Translations under genes and position numbers: made by a program | Notes under the pieces: model-generated | Seen by the model: the letters and a program-made list of their open reading frames with translations, nothing else | The model's database searches: none | Told to the model about the DNA's origin: nothing | Source: Apus apus | Taxonomy: Eukaryota > Chordata > Aves > Apodiformes > Apodidae | Direction of reading: 5' to 3' | Length of the DNA: 64,000 nt | Assembly: GCF_020740795.1 (NCBI RefSeq) | Contig: NC_067283.1 | Span: 59,675,966 to 59,739,965 of the forward strand | Part shown: positions 35,834 through 47,299 of the stretch, one piece after another | Layout of the letters: every line of letters starts with the position of its first letter | How positions within the stretch are numbered: position 1 is the stretch's first letter

Positions 35834-36538
35834 GTGAGGAGTGCTGGAAAGCAAGAGGGGTTGGAAGCTCCAAATTTTTGTTTCACTAGGAAGAAGTACA
35901 CTGGCAATCAGAAGTTGTTTTTTCTGAGCTACTTAAAGCTTGCATGCATCTGTCAATGGTTGGAAGCGAAAAGTAGTGTGTTCCTCCAATTTGCAAGGAA
36001 TTAAAATGTAAAAGCTAATTTTTATTGACATATGAGACCAAGCCATACCTTTCCATGCCCACTTGGAATAGGTTTCCCTTAACAGGGAAACTTTAGAGCT
36101 GATGGGGGCAAAGGGAAGAATGAAAACGGAGCTGTGATACCCTTTTGCACATCAGCTAGGAAGCAACTGCTTCCTCTGTTATCTTGTAGGTAGCCTTCTC
36201 TGTTTAAATGCCGAGGTGAGGCATTATAATGATGTTATTTAATTGTAATAATATAGGATCTCTAGAAGAAAGGGGGAAAAAAGAGATACTTAAGTTACTC
36301 ACTCTTGTTCATCTAAATAAAGTCCCACTTTAGCTTTTGCACCGTATTTAAAGTTAATGTAATGTAATTTTACAAGTCTCACATCCATATAACCTGATTG
36401 TAATGAATAAAATCCTGTTTGTTAATCAAATCAGGCTTTCTTAAAGGCTGGTGAAAAATTACAGTGTTTTGACACTTCACATACCTAAATCACAGATATC
36501 TGGTGTGCTTTGACACTTCAAAGGGAAGAGCTAAGTTG

Positions 36539-36853
36539 TGTGATAAGCTGTAAAGGGTCACCCATAGGACACCGATGAAGATGAGGAGCCTTCAGCCTCA
36601 CGACCACCAGGAGGCGGGATAAGACCAACCTCCTAGCAACACGTCGCTCAGACACAGAATATACCAGAAAGGCCACATATACGGAAACCAGAAGAGTACA
36701 TAATCAGCTACTTTCGGGAAGTGGGCGTGCGCCGTTGGCGGAGCAAAGACTCCCCGGTCGCCCAGCGCTGTTTTGCTTGCTGCCGCTTGCTTAATAAACT
36801 AATTTGATTAATTGGACTGGTTCCTGTCAATTATTGGGCCGCAAGCTATAACA
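36539..36853 (+). mobile_element. Short LTR-like element (about 315 bp)
   Basis: It starts TGTGATAAGC and ends GCTATAACA, giving imperfectly inverted ends. It contains a GC-rich promoter-like part (GGGCGTGCGCCGTTGGCGG), TTAATAAACTAATTTG as a possible polyadenylation site, and a short U5-like tail. No target duplication was evident. Confidence 0.6.
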
Positions 36854-37759
36854 CTGATCACCTGTGTTCAAGTAATTTTGGACATTAAAAGGAGATGTTA
36901 AGAGTTTATACTCCGTTCTTTTCCCCAGAAACAGACTTTTGCCAGCAACTTGAACTATGTCAAAAGAGAGCATTAAGCTCTCCTGACACATTAACCCTAC
37001 ACAGTGGTCAGAGCTGTAGTTAACAAACTCAGATAATAACCACTGATGTCCCTGGAACCCAGACATAATAGGAGCAAACTTCCCCCAGCCCAAAATTCAG
37101 CCAGCACAGTGAACTCCATGACGCACAGTTCCGTCTTCTTACAAAAGCTGAGTAGCTCCTGGGCTCAAGAGATCTGCAGCACTTCAGCCCTGTACTGAGA
37201 AAACAAGCCTGTGGGGAAAGAAACCTCGGGGCAATGCAGCAGGTCTAAGAATGGAAATGGAAGGCTCAAATAGTTTCCACCTATTCACGATGTGTTTCAC
37301 CTTCAAAGAAAGCAATTTTTTAAGTGAAGCACTGCTGCAGCTTCATACAGAGATTCTTCGGAGGGGGTTTCATGCTCCCCTCTGCACACAAGCCTCTGCC
37401 TGCTGTTTCCTGGGCCCAGGCTTCCCTTGGACTTCTTATCAGATGCAACATCTGGGCTTAATCCCATTGTTATTCACGGCACTTTTACACAAACCCGGCG
37501 CTGGGGTGAGTGGGGCTGCCAGATCCTTGCCTGCTGCAGGGATGTCTCCTGCCTCAGCAGAGCTCACCCACCTGTCCGGAGACAGAAGCAGAGATGGTCA
37601 CCTGGTCAGGTGACATCCAAAGCTGCGGCCCTGATCACACCAGTCTGCAGAGCTGTCACCAGTGCCTTTCGGTCAACTGGTGGCTATTAATGGTCACCAT
37701 GTATTACCATTAATGGCCACTGGGCCATTAATGAGGGCGCCCTCATTAATGTTTATAAA

Positions 37760-38090
37760 TACTTAAAGGGCGAGTGTCAGAAGGACTGAGCCAAGCTCTT
37801 CTCAGTGATGTCCAGTGACAGGACAGGGGGCAATGGGTGCAAGCTGGAGCATAGGAGGTTCCACATAAACAACAGGAAAACCTTTTTCACTGTGAGGGTG
37901 ACAGAGCACTGGAACAGGCTGCCCAGAGATGTCGTGGAGCCTTTTTTGCTGGAGACATTCAAAACCCTCCCAAATGCAGTCCTGTGTGATGTGCTCTGGG
38001 TGATCCTGCTCTGGCAGGGGGGTTGGACTGGATGGTCTTTCGAGGTCCCTTCCAACCCCTAACATTCTGTGATCCTGTGATTCTGTGACC
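37760..38090 (+). mobile_element. CR1 3' end fragment
   Basis: About 330 bp contain the last RT-proximal codons ([15 protein letters not shown]) and the CR1 3' UTR with GGGGTTGGACTGGATGGTCT and the GTGATTCTGTGA tail. Confidence 0.9.
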
Positions 38091-38189
38091 TACTGCACCT
38101 GGTTTGGAATAAGAGTGTCTCTGAGTGTCATTTGCAGGTAATAATCTGAGAGTGAAAAGGTAATAAAAGGGGAGAGAGAGAAATGTTAT

Positions 38190-38266
38190 ATATTAATATA
38201 TAAAATTCCCAAAAGTGAATTTTTCCCCTCCAAATTTTTCTTGTTTCAATTAATAACTGACATCAT
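38190..38266. mobile_element. Terminal fragment of LTR-like family L2
   Basis: A short piece containing TTTTTCCCCTCC and CAATTAATAACTGACATCAT matches the last 70 bases or so of copies D and E. It lies just left of the exon 4 remnant of reductase copy 2, opposite LTR copy E. Confidence 0.6.
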
Positions 38267-38587
38267 ATGTATCAGCTGTGTGGTGGATGCAACATAGTGC
38301 TGCATGTAACAACAGGAGCTGGCTCATACATCCTAGTCATACTGGTCAGTGGTTCCAGATGGTATCTCAGCTGATGTTAATGACTGCTATGGGTTTCATC
38401 AGCTCTCTTTTACCAATCACCTTGTGTGTCTGAGGTGTCAGGCTCACCACCACCACCACTAAATCTGCCTGCTGGAGCAAGCTGTGCATGTTTTCACAGT
38501 AATTGACACTGACAGGTTGCTCCTCTTGTTCTTTCCTGGTGAGGAAAAAAAATAAGATGCTGTATTTCAGGGCATCAGTCATGAACG

Positions 38588-39198
38588 TGCCCTGAAAGCA
38601 GGGTCCATCACCCAGTGTGCAATAAGCTGATCCGCATACAAGATTGAGATAGTTGCTTTAATTTCCAGTTCTGCACAGAAAAGGGAGCCCGGTGGTATTC
38701 CACACAGCAAGCTCAGCTTCCTGAAACACACATTTGTATACGGAAATATGTAAGATTAGTTTATATTCTATCACTCATATACCTGATCAGTCAACTAGTT
38801 CTTCACTTCCATTTAAAGTGACAGTCCTTAAATTTTCACTACATATGCTCAAAGAATAGGGGGCTTTTCATTAGTAGAGTTCCCTCTAGCCTATGAGTGG
38901 GTATGCTAATAGTACATTAATATGCTCAAGAGATGTTAATACAGTAAGTCCAACTAGTCACTGTTTTCAACCTAGTGATATTTTCACAGCAAAGTAAGTT
39001 ATGGAAATACTGTCTTTCATCCCTTTCACCTGTATTGCAGGCCTGTTTCTCAAGGATGGGTTGTTGACTCCTTGGGACATGTTTTTCTCTAATTTTTGCT
39101 GGTTTAGTGTTATGTATGCTCTGTTTTTATTCTATGTCTCTTTGTTCTCTTATGTGATTTTTACCCAAAATTTTACTTTTTTCAATTACTAACCGACA
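38588..39198. mobile_element. LTR-like repeat, family L2 (copy E)
   Basis: Starts TGCCCTGAAAGCAGGGTCC and ends AATTACTAACCGACA. It is homologous end to end with copy D at 33063-33734, with many substitutions and a few indels, so the copies are old or came from different subfamilies. Confidence 0.7.
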
Positions 39199-39644
39199 AC
39201 AACAGTATTTTCCTCAGTAATGGCACTGGTATAAAAACTAAAGGACCTGATTACCACATTTATGTAGCAAACAGGTGGTAAACAAAGGTGAATTTAGTCT
39301 CAGCTGACTGTTCCCTTCTGGAAGGCTTCAAGTCCAACAGTAGGGAATGACTGCATGCCTGTCTTTCAGCCACTGCAGTGCACGGTCCAGAAGCTTCTTT
39401 TAAAGTTTGCAACTGGAAATCCAGTTAAATACTTGGTAAAATTCCTGCTGGTTTTGATGTAAAGAAGACAGATCAGCGTGACCAATGGAAGGGGATGTTT
39501 ACTTGAACTTATCTCAGCATGAAGAAAAGTTGAATGAAAGATCCTTAACCACTAATCTCTTCAATCTTCAGCCGCAAACAAATCAGATAACAGATTAAAT
39601 TAATCAATTAATCAATTAAACATACTGTTAACTCAATTCTTTAA

Positions 39645-39708
39645 AATTATATATATATATATATACATTTTTATTTATTTATATATATAATTATATATAT
39701 ATATAAAA
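39645..39708. repeat. AT microsatellite
   Basis: Two runs of alternating AT separated by a T-rich interval (ATATATATATATAC, then ATTTATTTATATATATAATT and further AT steps). It lies just left of the ERV2 LTR. Confidence 0.9.
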
Positions 39709-39894
39709 TACCCTCCCTCAGGCTGGAAGGACCCCTAGTCACAAAAGCCTCCCACCCTCTGAGCATTCCTAGTGAAAAGTAGAAGCGTTACCACTAGAAG
39801 TGGAAGAACTAGTTAACCAGTCATGTAGATAAATGAATTGGGTATACCTAGAGAGAAGATAAGTGTGCAATTTTGGTGTATAAAATAAACCCTT

Positions 39895-40519
39895 TGTTAT
39901 GGGTTTGAATAATGTTTGTTGCACCAATTAATAGGCCCAAACAGATCCTTCAGCGAAGCAGTTTATTTACACTCTTGCAAGAATGGGTGACCTAAACAAG
40001 TAAGCACACCCATAGTAAGGTGAATAACTGTTTATATTCCCGCTTCCCAACACAAAGTTCCCTCCCCTGTTTACCCACTGGCTGGGTACTCCAGGGTTTA
40101 CAGCCCATCTGATGCTTCTAATTATCCTGTAAGTTTCCTACCCCTGTTTACACATTCCATTCTAGGGGTTTACTTTTTACCTTTTAAGGTTTAATTCTGA
40201 CCTTTCTTGCCTTCTTGGCTCGTCTTCCCAGCCATCAAAACTATCTATACCATCTGGTGCCTTAAGTGACTTTGTTCTGTCTTATCTTGGGCCATAAATC
40301 CTGCTCCATGTACCTGGGAAGGTTCAGATACCTCACCTCCCCCTGTTACTATGGATGGAGCTCAATTAAGTCCCTCGGTTTCTTGGACCACAATCACCAC
40401 AGGTGTCCCTGGAGTGCCCAGATATCTTACTTTTCAGTCACCATAAAGTTTAATTAAATTTTTCTCATTATGGCAGAACCAAACTATTATGGTGCAAAAA
40501 CAACACTACATTTATAACA
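39895..40519 (-). mobile_element. ERV2 3' LTR, family L1 (copy B)
   Basis: A 625-bp element starts TGTTAT and ends ATAACA, a perfect 6-bp inverted repeat. It is homologous to copies A and C but more diverged and a little shorter. Its minus-strand 5' edge directly follows the polypurine tract, which fixes its orientation. Confidence 0.85.
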
Positions 40520-40535
40520 ATTCCCCCTTCTTTTA
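40520..40535 (-). promoter_or_regulatory. ERV2 polypurine tract
   Basis: The minus strand reads AAAAGAAGGGGGAAT immediately before TGTTATAAATG, the start of the LTR. A purine run ending at the LTR border is the standard plus-strand primer site of retroviruses. Confidence 0.85.
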
Positions 40536-40650
40536 TTTACACTACTGTTGCTTTTCGCATTATCTCAAGTTGTTGTTCTGTAAGATGCCTCTAGTTCAGA
40601 CAACATGATTTCACATCTCTCTTCAGGGGAGAGGCAGTCTGGATTATTTT

Positions 40651-41855
40651 CATAGAATAATAGAATCATAGAACTATTCAGGTTGGAAAAGACACTTGGG
40701 GTCCAACCATCATCCCTACTCAACAAAGCTCTTCCCTAAACCATATCCACCAACACCACATCCAAACAACTCTTATACACATCCAGGGATGGTGACTCAA
40801 CCTCTCTGGGCAGCCTGTTCCACTGTCTAACCACTCTTTCTGTGAAAAAAAATTTCCTAACGTCCAGTCTAAACCCTCCCTGTTGCAGCTTGAAGCCATT
40901 CCCTCTTGTTCTGTCACTAATTACCTGTGAGAAGAGACCAACCTCTCTACAATGTCCTTTCAGGTAGTTGCAGAGACAGATGAGGACTCCCCTCAGCCTC
41001 CTCTTCCTCAGGCTAAACATTTCCAGCTCCTTCAAGCGTTCTTCATAAGATTGATTCTCTAGGCCCTTCACCAGCTTCATTGCCCTCCCCTGTACTCACT
41101 CCAACACCTCAATATCTCTCTTGAATTGAGGTGCCCAAAACTGGACACAATACTCCAGGTGTGGCTTCACCAGTGCTGAGTAGAGGGGGACAATCACCTC
41201 TCTCCTTCTGCTGGTCACACTGTTTCTAATACAAGCCAGGATGACATTGGCTTTCTTGCCCACCTGGGCACACTGCTGGCTCCTACTCAGCTGCTTGTCA
41301 ATTAGAACCCTCAGGTCCTTTTCTGCCAGACACTGTCCAGCCACACTTCCCCAGCCTGTAGTGTTGCCTGGGGTTGTTGTGGCCCAAGGGCAGGACCCGG
41401 CACTTGACCTTGTTGAAGCCCAGACCATTAACATGAGCCCAACGATCCAATCTATCCAAGTCTCTCTGTAGAGCCTCCCTATCCTCATGCAGATCAACAC
41501 TCCCACCTAGCTTGGTGTCATCTGCAGACTTATTGATAATACACTCTATGTCCTTATTGAGATCATCAATAAAGATGTTAAACAGAAACGGTCCCAACAC
41601 TGAGCCCTGAGGAACACCATTTGTGACTGGCCCCAGCTGGACTTGACTCCATTGACCACCTCTTTGGGCCCAACTATCCAGCCAGTGCTTGATCCAACAG
41701 ATCGTGTGATCATCCAGGCCATCAGCAGCCATTTTTTTTATGAGAGTTCTATGGGGAACCGTGTCAAATGCTTTTTGGAGGTCCAGACAGACAATATCCA
41801 CAGCCTTTCCCTCGTCCAATAGTCGGGTCATCAGGTTATAAAAGGAGATCATCTT
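40651..41855 (-). mobile_element. CR1 LINE inserted after ERV2 env
   Basis: About 1.2 kb of minus-strand CR1: RT block with [17 protein letters not shown] and [13 protein letters not shown] (41298-41852), then [19 protein letters not shown] (41096-41506, other frame), then [16 protein letters not shown] (40736-41080), and the 3' tail at 40651-40690. It is 5'-truncated and frameshifted. It separates the env C-terminus from the 3' untranslated part of ERV2. Confidence 0.92.
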
Positions 41856-43650
41856 GTTCTTCTAATAGTAGCATTGTATTAGTGTACAGAGGTGGATTTA
41901 AGGGCATTTCCTTTGAGAAAGCAGTTTCAATGAGATGTTGAACAAGTTCTTGTACACATGGGATTATGCAGCTTCCTATTGCAATCAGAACCCCTGACAC
42001 TATCTTTTTAAGGATGTAAGGATGGAAAATACCATCCCCTTTCATTTCCCAAGCCAGGATTCTAATCATCCAGTGAGCGAACTATCTATTCCTGAATTTT
42101 CTGCTAATTCATCTGCTAAAGCAGTGAGTCCTTGCAGTGCTTTAGTTATTGTACCATCAGGGGCAGTATTATTTGGGATAAAAGTACAGCACCTATTCCC
42201 TAGCATTACACATACACCTCCCTTTTCAGCCAGTATCATGTCTAAGGCTATTCTGTTTTCTCATGCCATCCTTTTGCTGGCATCCGGTTGTTCTGCAATT
42301 CCTTTGACTGCATCTCTCATATAATTGATGAAACTTTGTTGGTTATAATAAATATAATTTGTCCAGTCCATATTTGTGTTGATTGCTACCCACCAGAACA
42401 GGAAGGGTTCAAATCCTGCAGATATCTGGTTTCTAGCTTTGTGCTCATCAGGAACTCCCCTGGGGACCCCAGTTGCATCGATGTAAATCCTATCATCAAA
42501 GATACCCTTTTTGTTCTTTCCCTCCCAGCATGTGGCTCTTTTATGTAAGCCAGGGTGAAGGAATGGTACCTTTCCAATTGTAAAGGAGCACAGACCTTAG
42601 AATTTTTCCTCCACAGTACCACCACAGATCTGCCCCGGGGACACTCATAGCTGAGTAGTTTCCTGCTTTGTCACCAGTCACATTCAGTGACTCAATACAC
42701 ATCTCCAAATCTCTGAGATACCTGGCAGCATTCACATCCTGTCGTGAGAGACAAGCTGTATGGTTACCAGGCACTACAAAGAAAGCAGGAGGCACTCTGA
42801 GGACTTTGATCTGCACAGCAGGAAAAAGCAGCGAGAGACTTACAAGCCTCATCACCCCATGCAGTCTGTCTTGGTATAAAGCAATAATGCATTTCATTCC
42901 TTGTGGGTCCTTGCTCCAACCTGATGGGAAAGGAACTATTTGTGCAGTAGGGCTCCCTGAGGCACAAGCATAACAGTTACTTTGGTTTAGACCTTGTACT
43001 GTGTATTTGACCCATTCTACCCAGGCATTTGTTTCAATTTCAAAGGTTTGCTTTATATCCTTGACCTCTGTTAAGGTCACTACTTTTGGATCATTTGGAG
43101 GAATCCAGGTTTTTATTTTAGGAAAAATAGTAGGACGTGCCTTTTCCAATTCAGGCTTTAACTTCCACACTGTTCTAAACCTTCCCAATGGATCAGTACC
43201 AGTTATTTCAGCTCCAAACCCATATGTGCGATTAACTTCTTTGTCAATTTTTGTAAGACTGATGATTAGAGGATTACATTGTAGATGCTGACAGTTGGGA
43301 TCAGATGTTCCCTTAAACATCGAGTTGGTTTTTCAGAGGCTTCCCCTGACTACAAGGGGCTGTCCATCCCTGAGCAGCAGTCATGAACCATACACTAGAC
43401 CATTGCCCACATGGCTTGTGTACTGCTGAACCACTTTCAGGATACAACTATTTATCCACGTGTCTCAACTGCCTCTGGGATTCTAAGGGTCCACAATCCA
43501 GTATCTGGCATGCATCAAACTGTGTGGCTTGGTGAGTGCTCTTTTTGGTTATATTCATCCACAATTTGACTGGATAGCCCTGATATACTGCAGCCCTCAT
43601 GTATTGAAACCCTTGGATGTTCCACAGACAACAACTCACTATTAATGATC
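41856..43650 (-). pseudogene. ERV2 envelope gene remnant
   Basis: Minus-strand segments in changing frames. A surface-subunit region is open for about 260 codons (42541-43320), with a further piece at 43448-43639. Next comes a subunit-border region holding a basic GRERTKR stretch (in 42386-42625). A C-terminal part (41836-42069) holds a hydrophobic, presumably membrane-spanning segment (GVLIAIGSCIIPCVQELV). Frame shifts separate the pieces, and the downstream end abuts a CR1. The order and basic cleavage-like site fit a retroviral env. It is not expressible as a full protein. Confidence 0.75.
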
Positions 43651-44138
43651 ATCCCCCCTCATTTTCACTAAATGGTTCTCTTCTCCTTTTATGCCCCTAT
43701 GTTTTCCTATACAACAGATAAATATTAACCCAATAACTATAATAATCAAGATTGCTACAACCACTACTTCAGTTATCATTGTTTCATACTTATTGCTTCT
43801 TCAGTTTAAAGCACAAGGGGTTTTCAGCTGGGTAGGCGCACCACTGTTCTTTCTCGAGTGGAGGCTCTACTGGTCCTTTGAGTTGGGTATAATGAGTCCA
43901 CCCTTTCTCAGCTGTCTGGACAGCAGTCTCTGTAGTCAATAGAACTTGAGATGGTCCCTCCCAGGTCAGTTGGAGTTTGGCTTACTTCCAAGATTTAACC
44001 AGGACCCAGTCTCCAGACTGAAATGGGTGCACTGCAAATTCCAAATGTGGAGTCTGTGCCAGGAGCCCTTGATGCCTGAGGGAGGACAAAGAAGACAACA
44101 ACCCGAGTATATGGTTCTTCAGAAAAATATCTTTAGTT

Positions 44139-45363
44139 TCAAATTGCGGAAGTCCACCACTTTTGCCTAAATCCGGACAGTATCTCGTAAGGTGACACTC
44201 CTGTGTCTTTGCAAGGAGCAGTCTGGATTCTTAGCAGAGCAATAGGTAGACACTTAGTCCAAACCAATTTAGTTTCCAGCACTAACTTTGACAACTGCTT
44301 TTTCAAGGTCTGATTTATTCTTTCTACCTTTCCAGACAAGGGAGGATGCCAAGGGGTATGGAAATCCCAAGAAATCCCCAGGCTGTTCATTAAGTCCTGT
44401 AACACCTTGGAGGTAAATGTCTTCCCTGATCTGAATCTCTATTTTCCACTCTCCCATATCTGGGAATGATCTGCTCCAGGATTACTCTGTTGCTGCAGTG
44501 GCTGTGTTGAGGGGAAATACTTTTACCCACCCTGTTAGATGATCTATCAGAACCAGCAAATATTTAGCTTGGCCCATCTTTGGTAATTCAGTAAAGTCAA
44601 TCTGAATATTCTGAAAGGGTCTTAAACCTGGAACTTGCCCCCCTGTAGGTTGCCTTTTTAGCACCTTTTTGTTGCTTTTCCTACAAACCATACATCCTTC
44701 ACAAATTTGCTTAGCTGTTCCCCAGTGACTTCCTGATGCTGAACAGCTAATGGTTTGTTTGTTTAACTTTTCTCTACCATATGCGAATAACCATTTTCCA
44801 TTTTGTTCTGTTGCCCCCAGTTCCTTGATAGCTTCTTTTCCTTTTTCTTCAAAAATTGGGTTTGTCATTGGAGCTGGCACCTCAGGAGTGAGATAATTAA
44901 TTGTTATTACTTCGGACTGTAGGACTGCTCGACCAGTTTCATCTGCCAGCCTGTTCCCTATAGTTTGTGGGGAGTTTCCTTTCTGGTGCCCATTAACATG
45001 TACTACAGCTACCTCTGCCTGCAGCATCAGATTCTGCAGCACAGGCTGAATAAGTTCTCCATGGACCAACTCCTTCCCTTTACTGTTTATCAGCCCCTGC
45101 TCCTCCCAGATTTTCCCAAAGGTATGCACTACTCCAAAGGCATATCTGGAATCAGTGTAAATCGTTCCTTCCTTGCCTTCTAGCATCAGTAATGCTTGGT
45201 TGAGAGCATATAATTCACATGTTTGGGCTGACCATCCATTGGGTAATTGCCCCATTTCTTTAACTTCACTGCTTACCCCTTCTACAATAGTATGCCCATT
45301 GTGCTGCTTTCCCTGAACTACTCTTGAGGATCCATCTATGAACAGCTGAAATCCTGCATGCAA
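44139..45363 (-). pseudogene. ERV2 RNase H and integrase
   Basis: 44482-45363 is one open frame of 293 codons. It has an RNase H domain (FIDGSS, CELYALNQALLMLEG, YTDSRYAFGV, HVNGHQKG, NRLADE), then an integrase zinc-binding part (CEGCMVCRK) and the start of the catalytic core (QIDFTELP). The rest of the core and C-terminal part (HPPLSGKVERINQTLKKQL) is in another frame at 44139-44405, so there is a frameshift near 44400-44480. The motif series is closest to gammaretroviral pol. Confidence 0.85.
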
Positions 45364-45723
45364 AGGTGTATCTCTAAGATCTGGTTAGACCTTGGTTTGG
45401 TATTCTATTATGTTCAACCACCTGTGTTCCAAATGAGTCCTCATTATCACCCTTCCATAGAAAGAAGGCAGGGTTCAGACATAACTCTATTAAAAGTCAA
45501 ATCATCCTTTTCAATCAATGTAGCCTCATATTTCAGGATCCTAGAGTCTGTCAGCCACCTTCCAGCCTTCTGAGTCAGAATTGTTTTTACTTGATGTGGT
45601 GTGCTTACAGTCAATTTTCCCCCAAAAGTTATTTTCCTGCTTTGTCTTACCAAAAGGGCAATGGCTGCCATTGCCTGCACACACTCTGGCCAACCCCAGG
45701 ATACTGGATCTAAAAGTTTAGAC

Positions 45724-45913
45724 AGATAAGCCTGGAACAGGCTGCCCAGAGAGGTTGTGGAGTCTTCTTCACCGGAGACATTCAAAACCCGCCTGGACAC
45801 GTTCCTGTGTGATGTGCTCTGGGTGACCCTGCTCTGGCAGGGGGGTTGGACTAGATGATCTTTCGAGGTCCCTTACAACCCCTAGGATTCTATGATTCTA
45901 TGATTCTATGATA
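45724..45913 (+). mobile_element. CR1 3' end inside ERV2 pol
   Basis: A plus-strand CR1 scrap of about 190 bp (GCCTGGAACAGGCTGCCCAG, GGTTGGACTAGATGATCTTT) ends in a repeated GATTCTATGATTCTATGAT tail. It interrupts the RT connection region between RT and RNase H. Confidence 0.9.
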
Positions 45914-47293
45914 AGCCACCGGCTGCTGCTTCCCCTCCCCCCCCCCGCTTCTTGGATGAGAACTCCCAAAGCTGCTCCTTCATCCACCATGGCAAACAGA
46001 CAAAAGGGTTTATCTAAGGATGGCAGAGCCAAGACAGGGGCAGTTATCAGACTCTGCTTTGATTCTTTGATTAGTTTTGCTTCATTATCAGTCCAGATAA
46101 GGACGTTGGGTTCCTCTTCTAGTAATTTAAGGTATAACTCTTTTGCCCTTAGTGCATAGGCTTTAATCCACAGGCAGCAATATCCAATTAGACCTAGAAA
46201 ATGTTTCTTTTTTTTTTTTTTTTTTGTCTGGGGAAGTGGCAGATCTACAATTCCCTGGATTATTTCAGGGTTAATTCTCCACTTTTCTTCTGAAATAAGG
46301 TGTCCCAAATATTTAACCTCTTTCTCCACATATTGGAGTTTTGTCTTTGAGACTCATAGGCCCTGTTTCCCCAAAAAGTTTAAAAGTGAGTCTGTGGCTT
46401 GTTTTACTTCTTGTGCATTTCTTACTGCAACAGTAAAACCCCTAGAGGTGGTTCAAAATGATCCAAAACTTGCTCCAGCACTTGCTCAAATAAATTAGGA
46501 GACTCTGTGAACCCTTGGGACAAAACTTTCCACCTAAGCTGTTATTTACGCCCTGAGGATCTTCCCATTCAAAAGCAAACAGGTCCCAGCTTTCTGGGTC
46601 TACTGGGCAGGCCCAGAAAGCATCTTTGAGGTCTATGACACTAAACCATTGGTGTTCCTGTGATATTTTACTCATCAATGTATAATGGTTAGGGACTAGA
46701 GGGTGCTGGACTTTAACCATTTCATTAATTTTCTTCAGGTCTTGCACCAGTCTATAAGATCCATCAGACTTCAGTACTGGTAGGATAGGTGTATTAAAAG
46801 GAGACATGCAGGGTTCCAATAGCCCATCTTTGAGCAAGGTTTTAATTACTGGCTGAAGACCCTTTTTCCCTTCAATAGGGGTGGGATATTGCTTTTGCCT
46901 TCCCACCTCATGTGCTTCTTGCAATGCAGTTTTCAAAGGGGTTATTTTCAAACCTCCCCTGTTACCATCTCTGACCCACACTATGGGATCTATGCCAGCC
47001 TCATCTTGTTCTGTTAATACATTCATAGAAATAACCATACATTCTAAGCGAGTTCTGATTTGCAAGCCCAATTGTATAATCATGTCCCTGCCCAATAGGT
47101 TACCACCTGCCTCAGGAACATACAGCAACTGTCCCTGGGCTTTTCTATTCCCAAATTTAAGCTTTGTAGAGTCAAAAGTAGGGACTCCAAACCTTTCCCC
47201 TTCTATTCCTGTGACAAGTACGAGTTGACAGGTTAATTCTAGCCCCGGAGGGACATGGTTTAAAGAGGTTTTGCCTGCTCCTGGATCTACCAA
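45914..47293 (-). pseudogene. ERV2 protease and reverse transcriptase
   Basis: The right part (46442-47293) begins with a protease-like VDPGAGKTS motif and LLGRDM, followed by RT fingers/palm (LVQDLKKINEMV, FSVIDLKDAFWACPV). After a frame change, 45898-46329 reads KEVKYLGHLISEEKWRI, the motif after the RT active site, then the RT thumb. The segment that should hold YVDD (about 46410-46445) is missing. Protease Asp is kept, but the usual following Thr/Ser is Pro. Confidence 0.82.
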
Positions 47294-47299
47294 AAAGTT

